The notes under the pieces: model-generated
What the model was told of the DNA's origin: nothing
Database searches by the model: none
What the model saw: only the letters and a program-made list of their open reading frames with translations
Made by a program: the position numbers and the translations under genes
In this document: one piece after another, positions 40,202 to 48,424 of the stretch
How the letters are laid out: each line of letters starts with the position of its first letter
How positions within the stretch are numbered: position 1 is the first letter of the stretch
Origin: an uncultured bacterium
GTDB lineage: Bacteria > Patescibacteriota > Minisyncoccia > Phycocordibacterales > CAIZLB01
Assembly: GCA_903848795.1 (NCBI GenBank)
Contig: CAINHC010000006.1
Coordinates: forward strand, 1 to 51,378
Direction: 5' to 3'
DNA length: 51,378 nucleotides

Positions 40202-40360
40202 ATCTTATGTCGGCTGATTGTTGGGGTTGTTGGTTATCTGTTGGCTGGTTTTTACACATCAAAATTGTCGGAAAAAACACTCCGCATCACTTTGGAATGT
40301 GCTTCTGCTTGAAATACTACAATAATAAAAAGTTATACACAACTTTTTTCTAAAATGTGT

Positions 40361-40412
40361 TTGCAAGTGTGTAGTAAGTGGTATAAAATGGTAGATAAGT
40401 GGGAAATAGTGG
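40361..40412 (+). promoter_or_regulatory. MraZ operator overlapping the mraZ promoter
   Basis: Four TGG-containing repeats occur at 40379, 40389, 40400 and 40410 (spacing 10, 11, 10), in the form AAGTGGT/AGTGGGA. This is the direct-repeat geometry known for MraZ binding sites upstream of dcw clusters. A -35 TTGCAA (40361-40366) and a -10 TATAAA (40382-40387) overlap the array, so MraZ can block its own promoter. Confidence 0.75.
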
Positions 40413-40473
40413 TAAGGAACAGAAACTGAGAAAGAGATAGATTTTAAGCCATAAAAACCATGGAAAAAAGAAT

Positions 40474-40917
40474 ATGCTAATCGGAGAATATACACACAGC
40501 CAGGATGACAAAAAAAGAATCTCTTTACCTGCCAAATTCAAGAAAGAGATTGGCAAAAAGGTTGTTATTACTCATGGACTTGATAACTGTTTGTTTATGT
40601 TTGGAATTAAGGAATGGGTGAAGATTTCTGAGAAGCTAGGTTCGCTTTCCATGGGGCAGGCAAGTAGCAGAGGATTCAATAGAATGTTTTTGGGAGGAGC
40701 GGTAGAAGTTGATGTTGATAGCGTTGGAAGAATCCTAATTCCAGATTTTCTAAGAGAGCATGCAGGGCTTTCTGATAAGGTCGGAAAAGTGGTTTTCACT
40801 GGCGTGTACAACAAAGTTGAAATTTGGGATGAATTGCGTTGGAAGAATTACAAAGTGGAGAATTTGAAGCATGTCGATGATATTGCTGAGAAATTAGGAG
40901 AATTCGGAGTAATTTAA
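40474..40917 (+). CDS. mraZ: Transcriptional regulator MraZ
   Basis: A 147-aa AbrB-like ring-forming repressor of the division/cell-wall cluster. The two repeats each carry the DxxGR-type core: DDKKRISLPAKFKKE and DSVGRILIPDFLREH, joined by the FGIKEWVKI segment. The start (MLIGEYTHSQDDKKRISLP) fits the family. It is directly followed (5 bp) by rsmH, then ftsL and ftsI, the classic order. The upstream TGG repeat array is its expected operator. Confidence 0.95.
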   Translation: MLIGEYTHSQDDKKRISLPAKFKKEIGKKVVITHGLDNCLFMFGIKEWVKISEKLGSLSMGQASSRGFNRMFLGGAVEVDVDSVGRILIPDFLREHAGLSDKVGKVVFTGVYNKVEIWDELRWKNYKVENLKHVDDIAEKLGEFGVI

Positions 40918-40922
40918 TCGAT

Positions 40923-42041
40923 ATGACAAAACGTAAAACATCAAAGGGGAAGGGGCAGGGATCGGGCAGGGGTAGTAATAGCTGGAAAAAACAGAATGGA
41001 CCTAGGAAGGAATTCGTTAAAGTTGAATTCACTAGACACATGCCAGTTCTTTTACAATCTGTGTTGGAACAATTGGGCTTAAAGAAAGGTCAGATTTTTG
41101 TTGATTGCAACTTGGGTGACGGTGGACATAGCGAAGAGCTTGCAAAATTAATGGACGGCGATATCACAATTGCAGGATTTGATTTGGATCAAGATGCAAT
41201 TGCAAGAGCTAAGGCTAACTTTGAAATAGCTTTCAAAGATTTGCAAAAGAAGCCAAATATCATTTTCATTAATGACAACTTCAGAAATCTAACAAAAGCA
41301 CTGGATGAGAAGGGGGTTAGCAAAGCAGATGCAATACTTTATGATCTTGGACTCAGCTCTTATGAGCTCGAAGAAAGTGGTAGGGGATTTAGTTTTAAAA
41401 AGGATGAACCTCTAATTATGACTTTTTCAAACAAAAGAGATGGTGGGTCCGAAGGTGAAGGTGAAGGTGAAGGCGATGGCGTAGGCGAGACGGCGAGTGC
41501 AATCAGCGAATACTCAGGCGCAGACGCAAATGGCGCTGACAGCGTCCAATTCACCGCAGAAGACATCATCAATGATTGGGATGAAGAAAACATCAGAACA
41601 ATCATTGAGTCCTACGGAGAAGATAAATTTGCATGGAAGATTGCCAAGGGGATTGTTAAGGCAAGAGTATTGGAGAGAATCACTTCCACTTCAAAGCTTG
41701 CAGAGATAATCAAACAATCCGTTCCTGGCTTTGTAAGATTCGGCAAGACTCATCCAGCGACAAAGACCTTTCAAGCTCTTAGAATCGCAATTAACGATGA
41801 ATTAAACGCATTAAATGAGACTCTTCCACAAGCGATAAATAAATTAAATGCAGGAGGAAGGCTGGTGGTCATCTCATATCACAGCTTGGAGGACAGAATT
41901 GTTAAGAACTTTTTTAAGAAATTTGAAGAAGAGGAAGAAGGAAAGATTTTAACAAAGAGACCAATTGTTCCAACAGAGGACGAAACGGATATAAATCCAA
42001 GAGCAAGAAGCGCAAAGATGCGCGTGTTTCAAAAGAAATAA
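40923..42041 (+). CDS. rsmH: 16S rRNA m4C1402 methyltransferase RsmH with acidic insertion
   Basis: A 372-aa SAM-dependent methyltransferase that N4-methylates C1402 in the ribosomal P site. Seen are HMPVLLQSVLEQL, the SAM motif VDCNLGDGGHSE, DLGLSSYELEESGRGFSF, the helical domain ending TFQALRIAINDELNAL, and VISYHSLEDRIVKNFF. It is longer than the usual ~300-310 aa. One reason is a basic N-terminal extension (residues 1-30). The other is an acidic insert (about 171-209, GSEGEGEGEGDG then ASAISEYSGADANG) in place of the short loop before TAEDIINDW. The insert's DNA contains a GGTGAA triplet-pair microsatellite (41454-41472). Confidence 0.93.
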   Translation: MTKRKTSKGKGQGSGRGSNSWKKQNGPRKEFVKVEFTRHMPVLLQSVLEQLGLKKGQIFVDCNLGDGGHSEELAKLMDGDITIAGFDLDQDAIARAKANFEIAFKDLQKKPNIIFINDNFRNLTKALDEKGVSKADAILYDLGLSSYELEESGRGFSFKKDEPLIMTFSNKRDGGSEGEGEGEGDGVGETASAISEYSGADANGADSVQFTAEDIINDWDEENIRTIIESYGEDKFAWKIAKGIVKARVLERITSTSKLAEIIKQSVPGFVRFGKTHPATKTFQALRIAINDELNALNETLPQAINKLNAGGRLVVISYHSLEDRIVKNFFKKFEEEEEGKILTKRPIVPTEDETDINPRARSAKMRVFQKK

Positions 42042-42120
42042 ATCGCGGGTTGATGCGGCAATATGGCGGTATTACAGGAAAGATTACAAAGCATTACAAC
42101 ATAAAAATTAATAAATAACT

Positions 42121-42133
42121 GGGGCCTGACCCC
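42121..42133 (+). repeat. GGGGCCTGACCCC palindrome 10 nt before ftsL
   Basis: This is the right-end form of the dispersed module. It is placed exactly as before the ATPase gene at 28551: palindrome, then a CAAAACAAAC-like linker, then ATG. Confidence 0.7.
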
Positions 42134-42142
42134 AAAACAAAC

Positions 42143-42466
42143 ATGACAACCGTAACAAATACAATAAACAAAATCGACAGACTATCAGTAACATTATTTT
42201 GGTCAATGCTTTCGATTTTGATTGTCCTTGTAGGCGCTTATGGATATATGGTTAATACTACAGTTTGGAATGCATTTAATAAGGATAAGGCTGAAGCTGA
42301 AATTGTTGCTTTGAATTCAAAGCTGGGAGATTTGGAGTTTCAATATATGTCACTTTCTAATAGCGTTTCAATAGATAAGGCATATGAATTAGGTTTTCAA
42401 AACGCAGTTGGTAAAACACAATTCGCATCTCGTGAATTTGTCGCAAAGAATGTTGCAATGAAGTAG
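42143..42466 (+). CDS. ftsL: FtsL-like division protein
   Basis: A 107-aa bitopic protein in the ftsL position. It has one membrane helix (about residues 17-37, LFWSMLSILIVLVGAYGYMV) followed by a coiled-coil-like segment (KDKAEAEIVALNSKLGDLEFQYMSL) and a short polar end. FtsL proteins share little sequence, so the call rests on topology, size and synteny between rsmH and ftsI. It would help recruit and activate the septal synthase. Confidence 0.75.
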   Translation: MTTVTNTINKIDRLSVTLFWSMLSILIVLVGAYGYMVNTTVWNAFNKDKAEAEIVALNSKLGDLEFQYMSLSNSVSIDKAYELGFQNAVGKTQFASREFVAKNVAMK

Positions 42467-42487
42467 GAATGAAGTAAAATAGAAGTA

Positions 42488-44311
42488 ATGCTAAAATCTA
42501 GAATTAGATTCATCTCGATCGCAATAATTTGTTTTGCATTATTACTTTTTGCAAAGCTATACATGTTGCAAATTGTTAACACAGATACCTATAGACAAAA
42601 GGCTGATAGACAATATCAAAAGCCCTCAACAGATTTCAATCGAGGGACTATTTTCTTTTCACAAAAAGATGGAACACAAATTTCAGCAGCCTCACTAAAG
42701 ACGGGGTTTGTTTTGGCGATGAAGCCAAACTTGGTTAAGGCAGGTGGGGCGGAGAAAATTTATAAGCAAATCGCTACATTGATCCCCGATTTAGATCACG
42801 ATGATTTTATCACAAAGGTTAATAAAACAGATGATCCTTATGAAGAGATCAGAAAGAAGGTTGATCAAGATACTGGTGAGAAGCTAAATAAGCTCAAGCT
42901 CCCCGGTATAACACTTTATCAAGATAAATGGAGATATTATCCAGGAGGCTCTCTTGCGTCCAATGTGCTCGGGTTTATGGGCTATAAAGGTAATGAATTT
43001 GCAGGTAGGTATGGGCTTGAGAGAACATATGATGATGTTTTAAGTAGAAAGCAATCAAATGCTTATGCTAACTTCTTTGTGGAGACTTTTTCTAATATTA
43101 AAAAGACCGTGATTGATGGCGAGACCCCAGAAGGAGATATTGTCACAACAATTGAGCCAAAGACGCAGGCCTATATTGAAGAGATGATTACTAAGATTAA
43201 TAATCAATATTCTTCAGAACGAACTGGTGCAATTATTATGAATCCGCAGACAGGGGACATATATGCCATGGGACTTAGTCCATCCTTTGATCCAAATGAT
43301 TTGAAAAATGTTAAAGACACTGCACTTTTCAGAAACGACCTTGTTGAAAGTGCTTATGAAATGGGATCTATTATGAAGCCGTTGACGATGTCAGCGGGGG
43401 TTGATTTGGGTTTAGTTAATTCTCAAACAACCTATAACGATACAGGCTCTGCGACTTTTAATAATAAAACAATATCTAACTTTGATAAAAAAGGTAGAGG
43501 TACAATTACACTTCAATGTGCATTAGCAAAATCTCTGAATACCGGGTTTGCTTTTGTTGAGCAAAAAGTTGGGAATGCAAATTTCGGTGGATATTTTATG
43601 AAGTATGGACTAGGTGATAAAACAGGAATTGATTTGCCGAATGAAGCATCCGGTTTGATTTCAAATATTAAACCACCAAGAGATATTGATATTGAATATG
43701 TTACAGCCGCATTTGGACAGGGAATTTCTGTAACTCCAATTGAGGTTGTCCATGCATTTTCTGCTATTGCAAATGGAGGTTTAATGGTTAAACCGAGACT
43801 AGTAAAGGAAATAGATTATAAGATTGGAACATCAAAAAAGATTCCAGTTCAATTTGATGCAAGAGTTATCAAAGAAGATTCTGCTCTTGAGGTTGTGAAT
43901 ATGATGGTTAATAATTTTGATACCTCACTCAAGAATGGTTTATATAAAAATCCAAATTATACTATTGCAGTAAAGACAGGTACAGCGCAGGTGGTTAGAG
44001 GAGGGAAGGGCTATGCAGACAATATTTATTTACACTCATTCATTGGATTTTTACCCGCCTACAATCCTCAGTTTTTGGTATTTATTTATACAGTTAATCC
44101 AAAGGGGGTAAGTTACTCATCTGATACATTGGCAATCCCGTTTATTGATCTTTCGAAGTTCTTGATTAGCTATTATCAGGTGGCGCCAGATAGAGCGCCG
44201 GAGGGGCAGAGCGTGGCGGGTGCAAGTGCGACAAGTACAGGCGGAGCTTCATTAGCAGGAAAAATGGCTCCGTTAAATAAACCAGCGCCAAATGGGAAGA
44301 ATTGTATATAG
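42488..44311 (+). CDS. ftsI: Division transpeptidase PBP3 (FtsI)
   Basis: A 607-aa class B PBP that crosslinks septal peptidoglycan. There is one membrane helix (about 7-28) and a pedestal with FNRGTIFFSQKDG and YYPGGSLASNVLGFMGYKG. The catalytic motifs are SIMK (294-297), SLN (349-351) and KTGTAQ (496-501). The family phrase AFGQGISVTPIEVVHAFSAIANGG is present. The C-terminal ~35 residues are Ala/Ser/Gly-rich. It is encoded 21 bp after ftsL. Confidence 0.94.
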   Translation: MLKSRIRFISIAIICFALLLFAKLYMLQIVNTDTYRQKADRQYQKPSTDFNRGTIFFSQKDGTQISAASLKTGFVLAMKPNLVKAGGAEKIYKQIATLIPDLDHDDFITKVNKTDDPYEEIRKKVDQDTGEKLNKLKLPGITLYQDKWRYYPGGSLASNVLGFMGYKGNEFAGRYGLERTYDDVLSRKQSNAYANFFVETFSNIKKTVIDGETPEGDIVTTIEPKTQAYIEEMITKINNQYSSERTGAIIMNPQTGDIYAMGLSPSFDPNDLKNVKDTALFRNDLVESAYEMGSIMKPLTMSAGVDLGLVNSQTTYNDTGSATFNNKTISNFDKKGRGTITLQCALAKSLNTGFAFVEQKVGNANFGGYFMKYGLGDKTGIDLPNEASGLISNIKPPRDIDIEYVTAAFGQGISVTPIEVVHAFSAIANGGLMVKPRLVKEIDYKIGTSKKIPVQFDARVIKEDSALEVVNMMVNNFDTSLKNGLYKNPNYTIAVKTGTAQVVRGGKGYADNIYLHSFIGFLPAYNPQFLVFIYTVNPKGVSYSSDTLAIPFIDLSKFLISYYQVAPDRAPEGQSVAGASATSTGGASLAGKMAPLNKPAPNGKNCI

Positions 44312-44391
44312 TTTGTGTATGTAGTTTGTGATATTGACTCTTTCAGTAATAAATGTCACTATATCTGCGGATCAGATGATTCCTTTATACC

Positions 44392-45087
44392 ATGCAACGT
44401 TATGTAAATCCAAACATGTCGGGCTGCCCTTGTCGTACAATCGGTAGCATTCACAATCCGCATCATTCACACCTAACCTCGGAGGGATGCGAAAGAATCG
44501 ATCGAGGAAAGATTGAGTACTTTCACCCTAGAGAAATTAGACTAAAGCTGGGTCAAAATTTGGGAGAAAGAGTGTTTGATCACTCCTACTGTCCAAGAAC
44601 TATCAAGGAAAAAATAGCCACAGGGATGGCAGATAATATCCCAATCAGATCGGGATGGATTGATGTTATGAAAAAACCTAATCATGGAAACATTAATTTA
44701 TTTTGTGTTCCAACTAGGATCTCAGTGCAGTTATTGGCTGAGGTATATGACAGCATGTTCACAGATTTGTCTGGCTTGTGTAAGGAGGGGGATATTCCAC
44801 CTCGTCCAGTTCACAGGGAACCTATTTGGAATTGGTTTGTTGTTTCTCGTAACACAAGACCGATTTCTTCCGGGGACATGTCCTTGCCAGGCGCGCTGAT
44901 GTCACATTTCTTCTATCGTAAATCAACAGGAAGAAACTTGTTCCATTCCAATCGTTTGGTTTGCAACGATAGACATGGTAGACGTGTCGTTGTGAATATT
45001 GATAATGATGGCATGGTTTCCATCCCAAAATGTGAGTGCCCTCCAGGAGGAGACTCTCACATTCATGGGGTGCTGTTGTCTAGATAG
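44392..45087 (+). CDS. Orphan Cys/His-rich protein of unknown function, 231 aa
   Basis: I do not recognise this protein. It is rich in Cys and His: CPCRTIG near the start, NPHHSHLTSEGC, and CECPPGGDSHIHG at the end. These residues could bind metal. The middle has RLKLGQNLGERVFDHSYCPRTI and a possible beta-sandwich (LFCVPTRISVQLL). No signal peptide or membrane segment is seen. It stands alone, is GC-richer than ftsI upstream, and has a perfect 10-bp-stem terminator. Confidence 0.55.
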   Translation: MQRYVNPNMSGCPCRTIGSIHNPHHSHLTSEGCERIDRGKIEYFHPREIRLKLGQNLGERVFDHSYCPRTIKEKIATGMADNIPIRSGWIDVMKKPNHGNINLFCVPTRISVQLLAEVYDSMFTDLSGLCKEGDIPPRPVHREPIWNWFVVSRNTRPISSGDMSLPGALMSHFFYRKSTGRNLFHSNRLVCNDRHGRRVVVNIDNDGMVSIPKCECPPGGDSHIHGVLLSR

Positions 45088-45157
45088 AAGATACAGGTGG
45101 AATGTGTGGGTATATTGTTCCCCATGATTCCAATTAAGTAAAACGGTCAAAAGATGA

Positions 45158-45190
45158 CCCGGCGCCATAGATGGCGCCGGGATTTGTTTC
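45158..45190 (+). terminator. Perfect 10-bp-stem terminator
   Basis: CCCGGCGCCA (45158-45167), loop TAGA, TGGCGCCGGG (45172-45181), then ATTTGTTTCC. Confidence 0.7.
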
Positions 45191-45328
45191 CTCAGACCGC
45201 CCTTATTTGTAGTGATTCTGTGTGTGGGTATAAAATCATTTGTTTGCATACTTCAAGTCAGAATCAATCTCGTTGATATTGATAAATATCAAATTTTGTG
45301 CGATATTAGTATAGTTAAGTTAAATAAC

Positions 45329-45400
45329 GGCCCTATCGTCTAACGGTTAGGACATTGCCTTCTCAAGGCAGTAATCAGAGTTCGATTCTCTGTAGGGTCA
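45329..45400 (+). tRNA. tRNA-Glu(CTC)
   Basis: The 72-nt cloverleaf has acceptor GGCCCTA / TAGGGTC, a D-arm of the tRNA-Glu type (GTCTAACGGTTAGGAC), anticodon stem TTGCC / GGCAG with loop TTCTCAA (anticodon CTC), a T-arm CAGAG-TTCGATT-CTCTG, and discriminator A. No CCA is encoded, so it must be added after transcription. Confidence 0.95.
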
Positions 45401-45511
45401 CAGAATATAATGAGCGAAGCGAATATATATTCGTGATGTCGCAGTACTCAATATTTTCGAGCTTTGCGAAGAAAATATGCTTGTACCGGCGACGCACAAC
45501 GAGTGAACGTC

Positions 45512-45540
45512 GTGAATGTTGTGAACTTCTGTGGTACAAT
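45512..45540 (+). promoter_or_regulatory. Repeat-borne promoter (copy A), GTGAATGTTGTGAAC type
   Basis: GTGAATGTTGTGAAC, then TTCTG and TGGTACAAT (an extended -10). Almost the same sequence lies at 49344-49372. In both cases the start codon is 35-36 nt after the first base. Confidence 0.55.
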
Positions 45541-45547
45541 TTAATAT

Positions 45548-46411
45548 ATGAAAAATACACAAAAAGGATTCATTGTTCCAATGCTAATTGGGATTATTGC
45601 CTTATTAATTGTAGGGGGTGGAGCTTATGTTTATTTGAATCAGCAACCAAAAATTATAGTTGCAAATCAGATTGAAAATAATATTGCAACAACAACTAAA
45701 ATTAATTCTCCTATAAAGACAAGCGGTACTCCCTCAAATAATCAGATAGTTTCTTCAGTACAAGATCAAGTTTCAACCAAAAACCAAATTGTTGCTAGAT
45801 ATGCTGGAATTAGTTTTGACATATCTGAGCTAAGAATAGCGGCTGAAATTATTAGATCTAAGACTGGCAGTTATGTATCTTTATGTAAAAATGGTTTTTT
45901 TGACACATCTGTGTCTCCAGAAGTTCAGTCAAAGGTGCAGGATATTTTAACAAGACAAGGAGCTGATACACAATTGAAAGCCAGACTTTCTTGTGCTTCA
46001 AATAAAGATAGATTTGCTTTTCAAGTTGAATTTATTCCAAATTACAGTCTACCTGTTGGGCAATCATCTATAATCTGTATGGATGGTGTATCGTCTGGTT
46101 TTGATTCTAGGTTAAATCTAAAAACATACTCTTGTGAGCCTACAGCTATCACTCAATATCCTCCACACATTGATTCGGTCACCCCAATTGTTGATATAAA
46201 CGGCAATATGCAATTTACTGTCACGGGAACTGGATTTACAGGTTCAAGACCGTATGTTGATGGACAAGGTGCAACATACAGTGCGGATAGTCTCACGGAT
46301 ACTACAATCCTTTTGATTTCAGTAAAGCAACTTTCTACTTCTGGTAAGCATTCAGTCTATTTAATAAATTCAGCAGGACAAAAAAGTAATATAGTCGATT
46401 TTACTAAATAA
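45548..46411 (+). CDS. Membrane-anchored pilin-like surface protein with IPT/TIG-like domain
   Basis: A 287-aa protein. The start KNTQKGFIVPMLIGIIALLIVGGGAYVYL resembles a type IV prepilin leader (G before F, then a ~20-residue helix), though the usual Glu5 is absent. After a Thr/Asn/Ser-rich linker, residues ~85-200 form a Cys-containing (four Cys) globular domain starting ARYAGISFDISELRIAAE, with similarity to minor-pilin globular parts. The last ~85 residues look like an IPT/TIG immunoglobulin-like domain (PHIDSVTPIVDINGNMQFTVTGTGFTGS ... HSVYLINSAGQKSN). It is probably exposed on the cell surface, perhaps on a pilus. Confidence 0.65.
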   Translation: MKNTQKGFIVPMLIGIIALLIVGGGAYVYLNQQPKIIVANQIENNIATTTKINSPIKTSGTPSNNQIVSSVQDQVSTKNQIVARYAGISFDISELRIAAEIIRSKTGSYVSLCKNGFFDTSVSPEVQSKVQDILTRQGADTQLKARLSCASNKDRFAFQVEFIPNYSLPVGQSSIICMDGVSSGFDSRLNLKTYSCEPTAITQYPPHIDSVTPIVDINGNMQFTVTGTGFTGSRPYVDGQGATYSADSLTDTTILLISVKQLSTSGKHSVYLINSAGQKSNIVDFTK

Positions 46412-46499
46412 TAAATAAAGTGACTTGTATATAATATGGAGGTCAGTAAGAAACAGTCATACTTAGTCCTTTGGTACTTACTTTAATTTCATCTCTGTA

Positions 46500-46590
46500 A
46501 CTCGAAAGTTCGGAAAGCCACGTCTTGGGGTCACCATTTAGAGGGCAGGAGAAAACGCACGAAAGGGGTGCGGTGTTCAACTATTTCATG
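46500..46590 (+). ncRNA. Possible structured RNA or IS-linked repeat with AAAGCCACGTCTTGGG core
   Basis: A GC-rich segment upstream of the IS200-type element contains several possible hairpins (for example GCAC-GAAAGG-GGTGC near 46557-46571). Its 16-nt core AAAGCCACGTCTTGGG (46514-46529) is identical to 49204-49219. No ORF covers it. The RNA assignment is a suggestion only. Confidence 0.3.
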
Positions 46591-46603
46591 TTATAACTCG
46601 TTT

Positions 46604-47155
46604 CCCTGTGGTCTCTGCCACAGGGACGATGTAGGAAAGCTTGAAAACCCTCGGTTTTCATCTATACTTGTCTCATGACTAAGAAAGGATGGCACTGCGC
46701 TTATGATACTCACTATCACATCGTGTTTCCCGTTAAATATCGGAAGTCTTTGCTCTCCGACAGTATATCTAATGCAATTAAGGAAATTTCAAAAGAATTG
46801 GAACAAAGATATGAATTAGAAATCGAAAGTATTGGTACCGACGGTGATCATATCCATCTTCTAACATCATTCCATCCCAAATACTCAATCGGAGATTTCG
46901 TACGACTATACAAAAGCATAACCGCCAAACAGGTATTTTTGAAATTTCCTGAAGTGAAGAAAGACCTCTGGGGTGGAGAATTCTGGACAGATGGATATTA
47001 TGCATCTACTGTCGGAGAGAAAGCAAACTGGTCTGTGGTAGAGAGATATGTGAAGAATCAAGGGAAACATGATGTGAATTTAAAAATATGGTAAGATATA
47101 TATTATTAACAACCTGTCATGAGCCCGCTGATACCCTGCGGTCTCTGCCGCAGGG
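46604..47155 (+). mobile_element. IS200-type element (IS200/IS605 family)
   Basis: A single tnpA gene is flanked by near-identical end hairpins: left CCCTGTGG-TCTCTG-CCACAGGG (46604-46625) and right CCCTGCGG-TCTCTG-CCGCAGGG (47134-47155). One base pair differs and is compensated. These are the subterminal hairpins bound by Y1 transposases; the actual cleavage sites lie outside them and cannot be fixed from one copy. No tnpB is present. Confidence 0.8.
46675..47094 (+). CDS. tnpA: IS200/IS605-family transposase TnpA (Y1)
   Basis: A 139-aa HUH-type single-strand transposase. The metal-binding pair is HIHLL (in GTDGDHIHLLTSF), and the catalytic Tyr is in VVERYVKNQGK near the C-terminus. The start WHCAYDTHYHIVFPVKYRK is the family's standard opening. 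All residues needed for activity are visible, so the element may be mobile. It encodes no accessory TnpB. Confidence 0.95.
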   Translation: MTKKGWHCAYDTHYHIVFPVKYRKSLLSDSISNAIKEISKELEQRYELEIESIGTDGDHIHLLTSFHPKYSIGDFVRLYKSITAKQVFLKFPEVKKDLWGGEFWTDGYYASTVGEKANWSVVERYVKNQGKHDVNLKIW

Positions 47156-47170
47156 TAATTCATTTTAAGA

Positions 47171-48424
47171 ATGTATAATGAAAATAAATTTACTGAACCT
47201 AGGGAGGCCGAGCAAATAGAAACTATTTCGAATCATGAATCAAAACAAGAGGCTCTGAATCAGAAAATAAATCAAAAAGCTGATTATATAATAGCGATCA
47301 GGAATACTATCTTTAATAATAGAAATTCATCTGCGGAAGATTTCAGTAACATGTTAAATGATTGTTTTGAGGCTTTTGTGATGGATTGTGATCAAAAGGT
47401 GCTTCAGAGGATTAGTAAATATTTTGATACCAAGGAACAACTCGAACAAGAAACTGAAGCTGTAGATGCCGTATCTGAGACTAAAGAAGAATTTGATAAA
47501 ATCATCCAAGATTCTGATGTGTCATTTGTTCAACATATGTTGCAAGCTCAAACGAATCTCGTTTCAAAAAGAAAGATAGTTGAAGAATATGAAGCTCTTA
47601 ATGAAGAAGATAGAAAAGAAAAGGTTATTCTAAGTGTTCGTGATAAACTAATTCATAGTGATGGTATTTCAGATGAGTGGCTTAATAATCCGCATGCACT
47701 AGACATGTTAGGTATTGAGGTGGTATGTAATGGGATATCACTGGATATATATTTTTCAGAGAATAATTGGGTAAAGGCAGTTAAAAAACACACTAAGTCA
47801 CAGGGTCGACATTTTTCGAATACCCCAATTAATATAATCTTAAAAAGTGAGGATTATGATGGTTCTGAAGAGACAAGAATGCATGAAGAAATGCATAGTA
47901 TTTTTGAAACTCTATCTTTGGATTGTAAATACGATGGTGAGGTCAGGGACTTAATGAGAAGTCGTGTTGAAGAGATTGCTCCAATTATAAGGAAGGCACC
48001 TGATAGTGAATTAGCAAAACAAAAAAGAGGGGAACTTGAAAGTTACTTATTAAGTTTCTTCGGTAGTTTAACTGATGAGCTTTTTGCTGACATTGAAGAA
48101 TATCGACATACCGGAAAAGCACCCACGTACGAAGCGTATATTACTTCTCAAATAAGAATGAGTCTTGGGCCATATCTTAGACAAGGTTTACCCAGAGATC
48201 TTGGTTTGGATGGTAAAAAACTTGCTGATGAATACTCGAGAGTTTGTGGAGAAACTCTACAAATACTCAAGGAAGTTTACGATGGTGGATTAAAGAATGA
48301 TATTATAGACAAAGTTCAGGCAGCCATAGTCTTATTTCCAAATGATATTAGAAAAGCAAAACGATTCATTGACTGGCTTGCGCATTCTTCGATATTAAGT
48401 AAAATTAATAATCATGGATGTTGA
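47171..48424 (+). CDS. Predicted zinc metalloprotease-like protein of unknown role, 417 aa
   Basis: Most of this soluble, helical protein is unknown to me. It carries RMHEEMHSIFE, a HExxH zinc-site motif (His238, Glu239, His242), preceded by a beta-strand (NTPINIILKSEDYD). A plausible third ligand lies in DELFADIEE (about 302-310), the spacing of gluzincin-like proteases. The first ~150 residues are charged and helical. There is no signal peptide, so it would act in the cytoplasm. It overlaps the methyltransferase by 11 bp and lies just after the IS200-type element. Possible roles are a stress or toxin-like protease; neither is proven. Confidence 0.6.
   Translation: MYNENKFTEPREAEQIETISNHESKQEALNQKINQKADYIIAIRNTIFNNRNSSAEDFSNMLNDCFEAFVMDCDQKVLQRISKYFDTKEQLEQETEAVDAVSETKEEFDKIIQDSDVSFVQHMLQAQTNLVSKRKIVEEYEALNEEDRKEKVILSVRDKLIHSDGISDEWLNNPHALDMLGIEVVCNGISLDIYFSENNWVKAVKKHTKSQGRHFSNTPINIILKSEDYDGSEETRMHEEMHSIFETLSLDCKYDGEVRDLMRSRVEEIAPIIRKAPDSELAKQKRGELESYLLSFFGSLTDELFADIEEYRHTGKAPTYEAYITSQIRMSLGPYLRQGLPRDLGLDGKKLADEYSRVCGETLQILKEVYDGGLKNDIIDKVQAAIVLFPNDIRKAKRFIDWLAHSSILSKINNHGC

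Larger units (their letters stand above)
45088..45547. other. Intergenic stretch with terminator, tRNA and repeat-derived promoter
   Basis: A 460-bp stretch without a protein gene. It contains the terminator at 45158-45181, the tRNA-Glu at 45329-45400, AT hairpins around 45405-45475 (for example GAATATA ... TATATTC and ATATTTTC ... GAAAATAT) and the shared promoter-like repeat at 45512-45540. Confidence 0.6.

Noticed and set aside
40333-40341. Replication origin (perfect DnaA box TTATACACA)
   Set aside because: Only one box is present, no dnaA or dnaN is nearby, and it lies within a hairpin followed by a T-run that reads better as a terminator.
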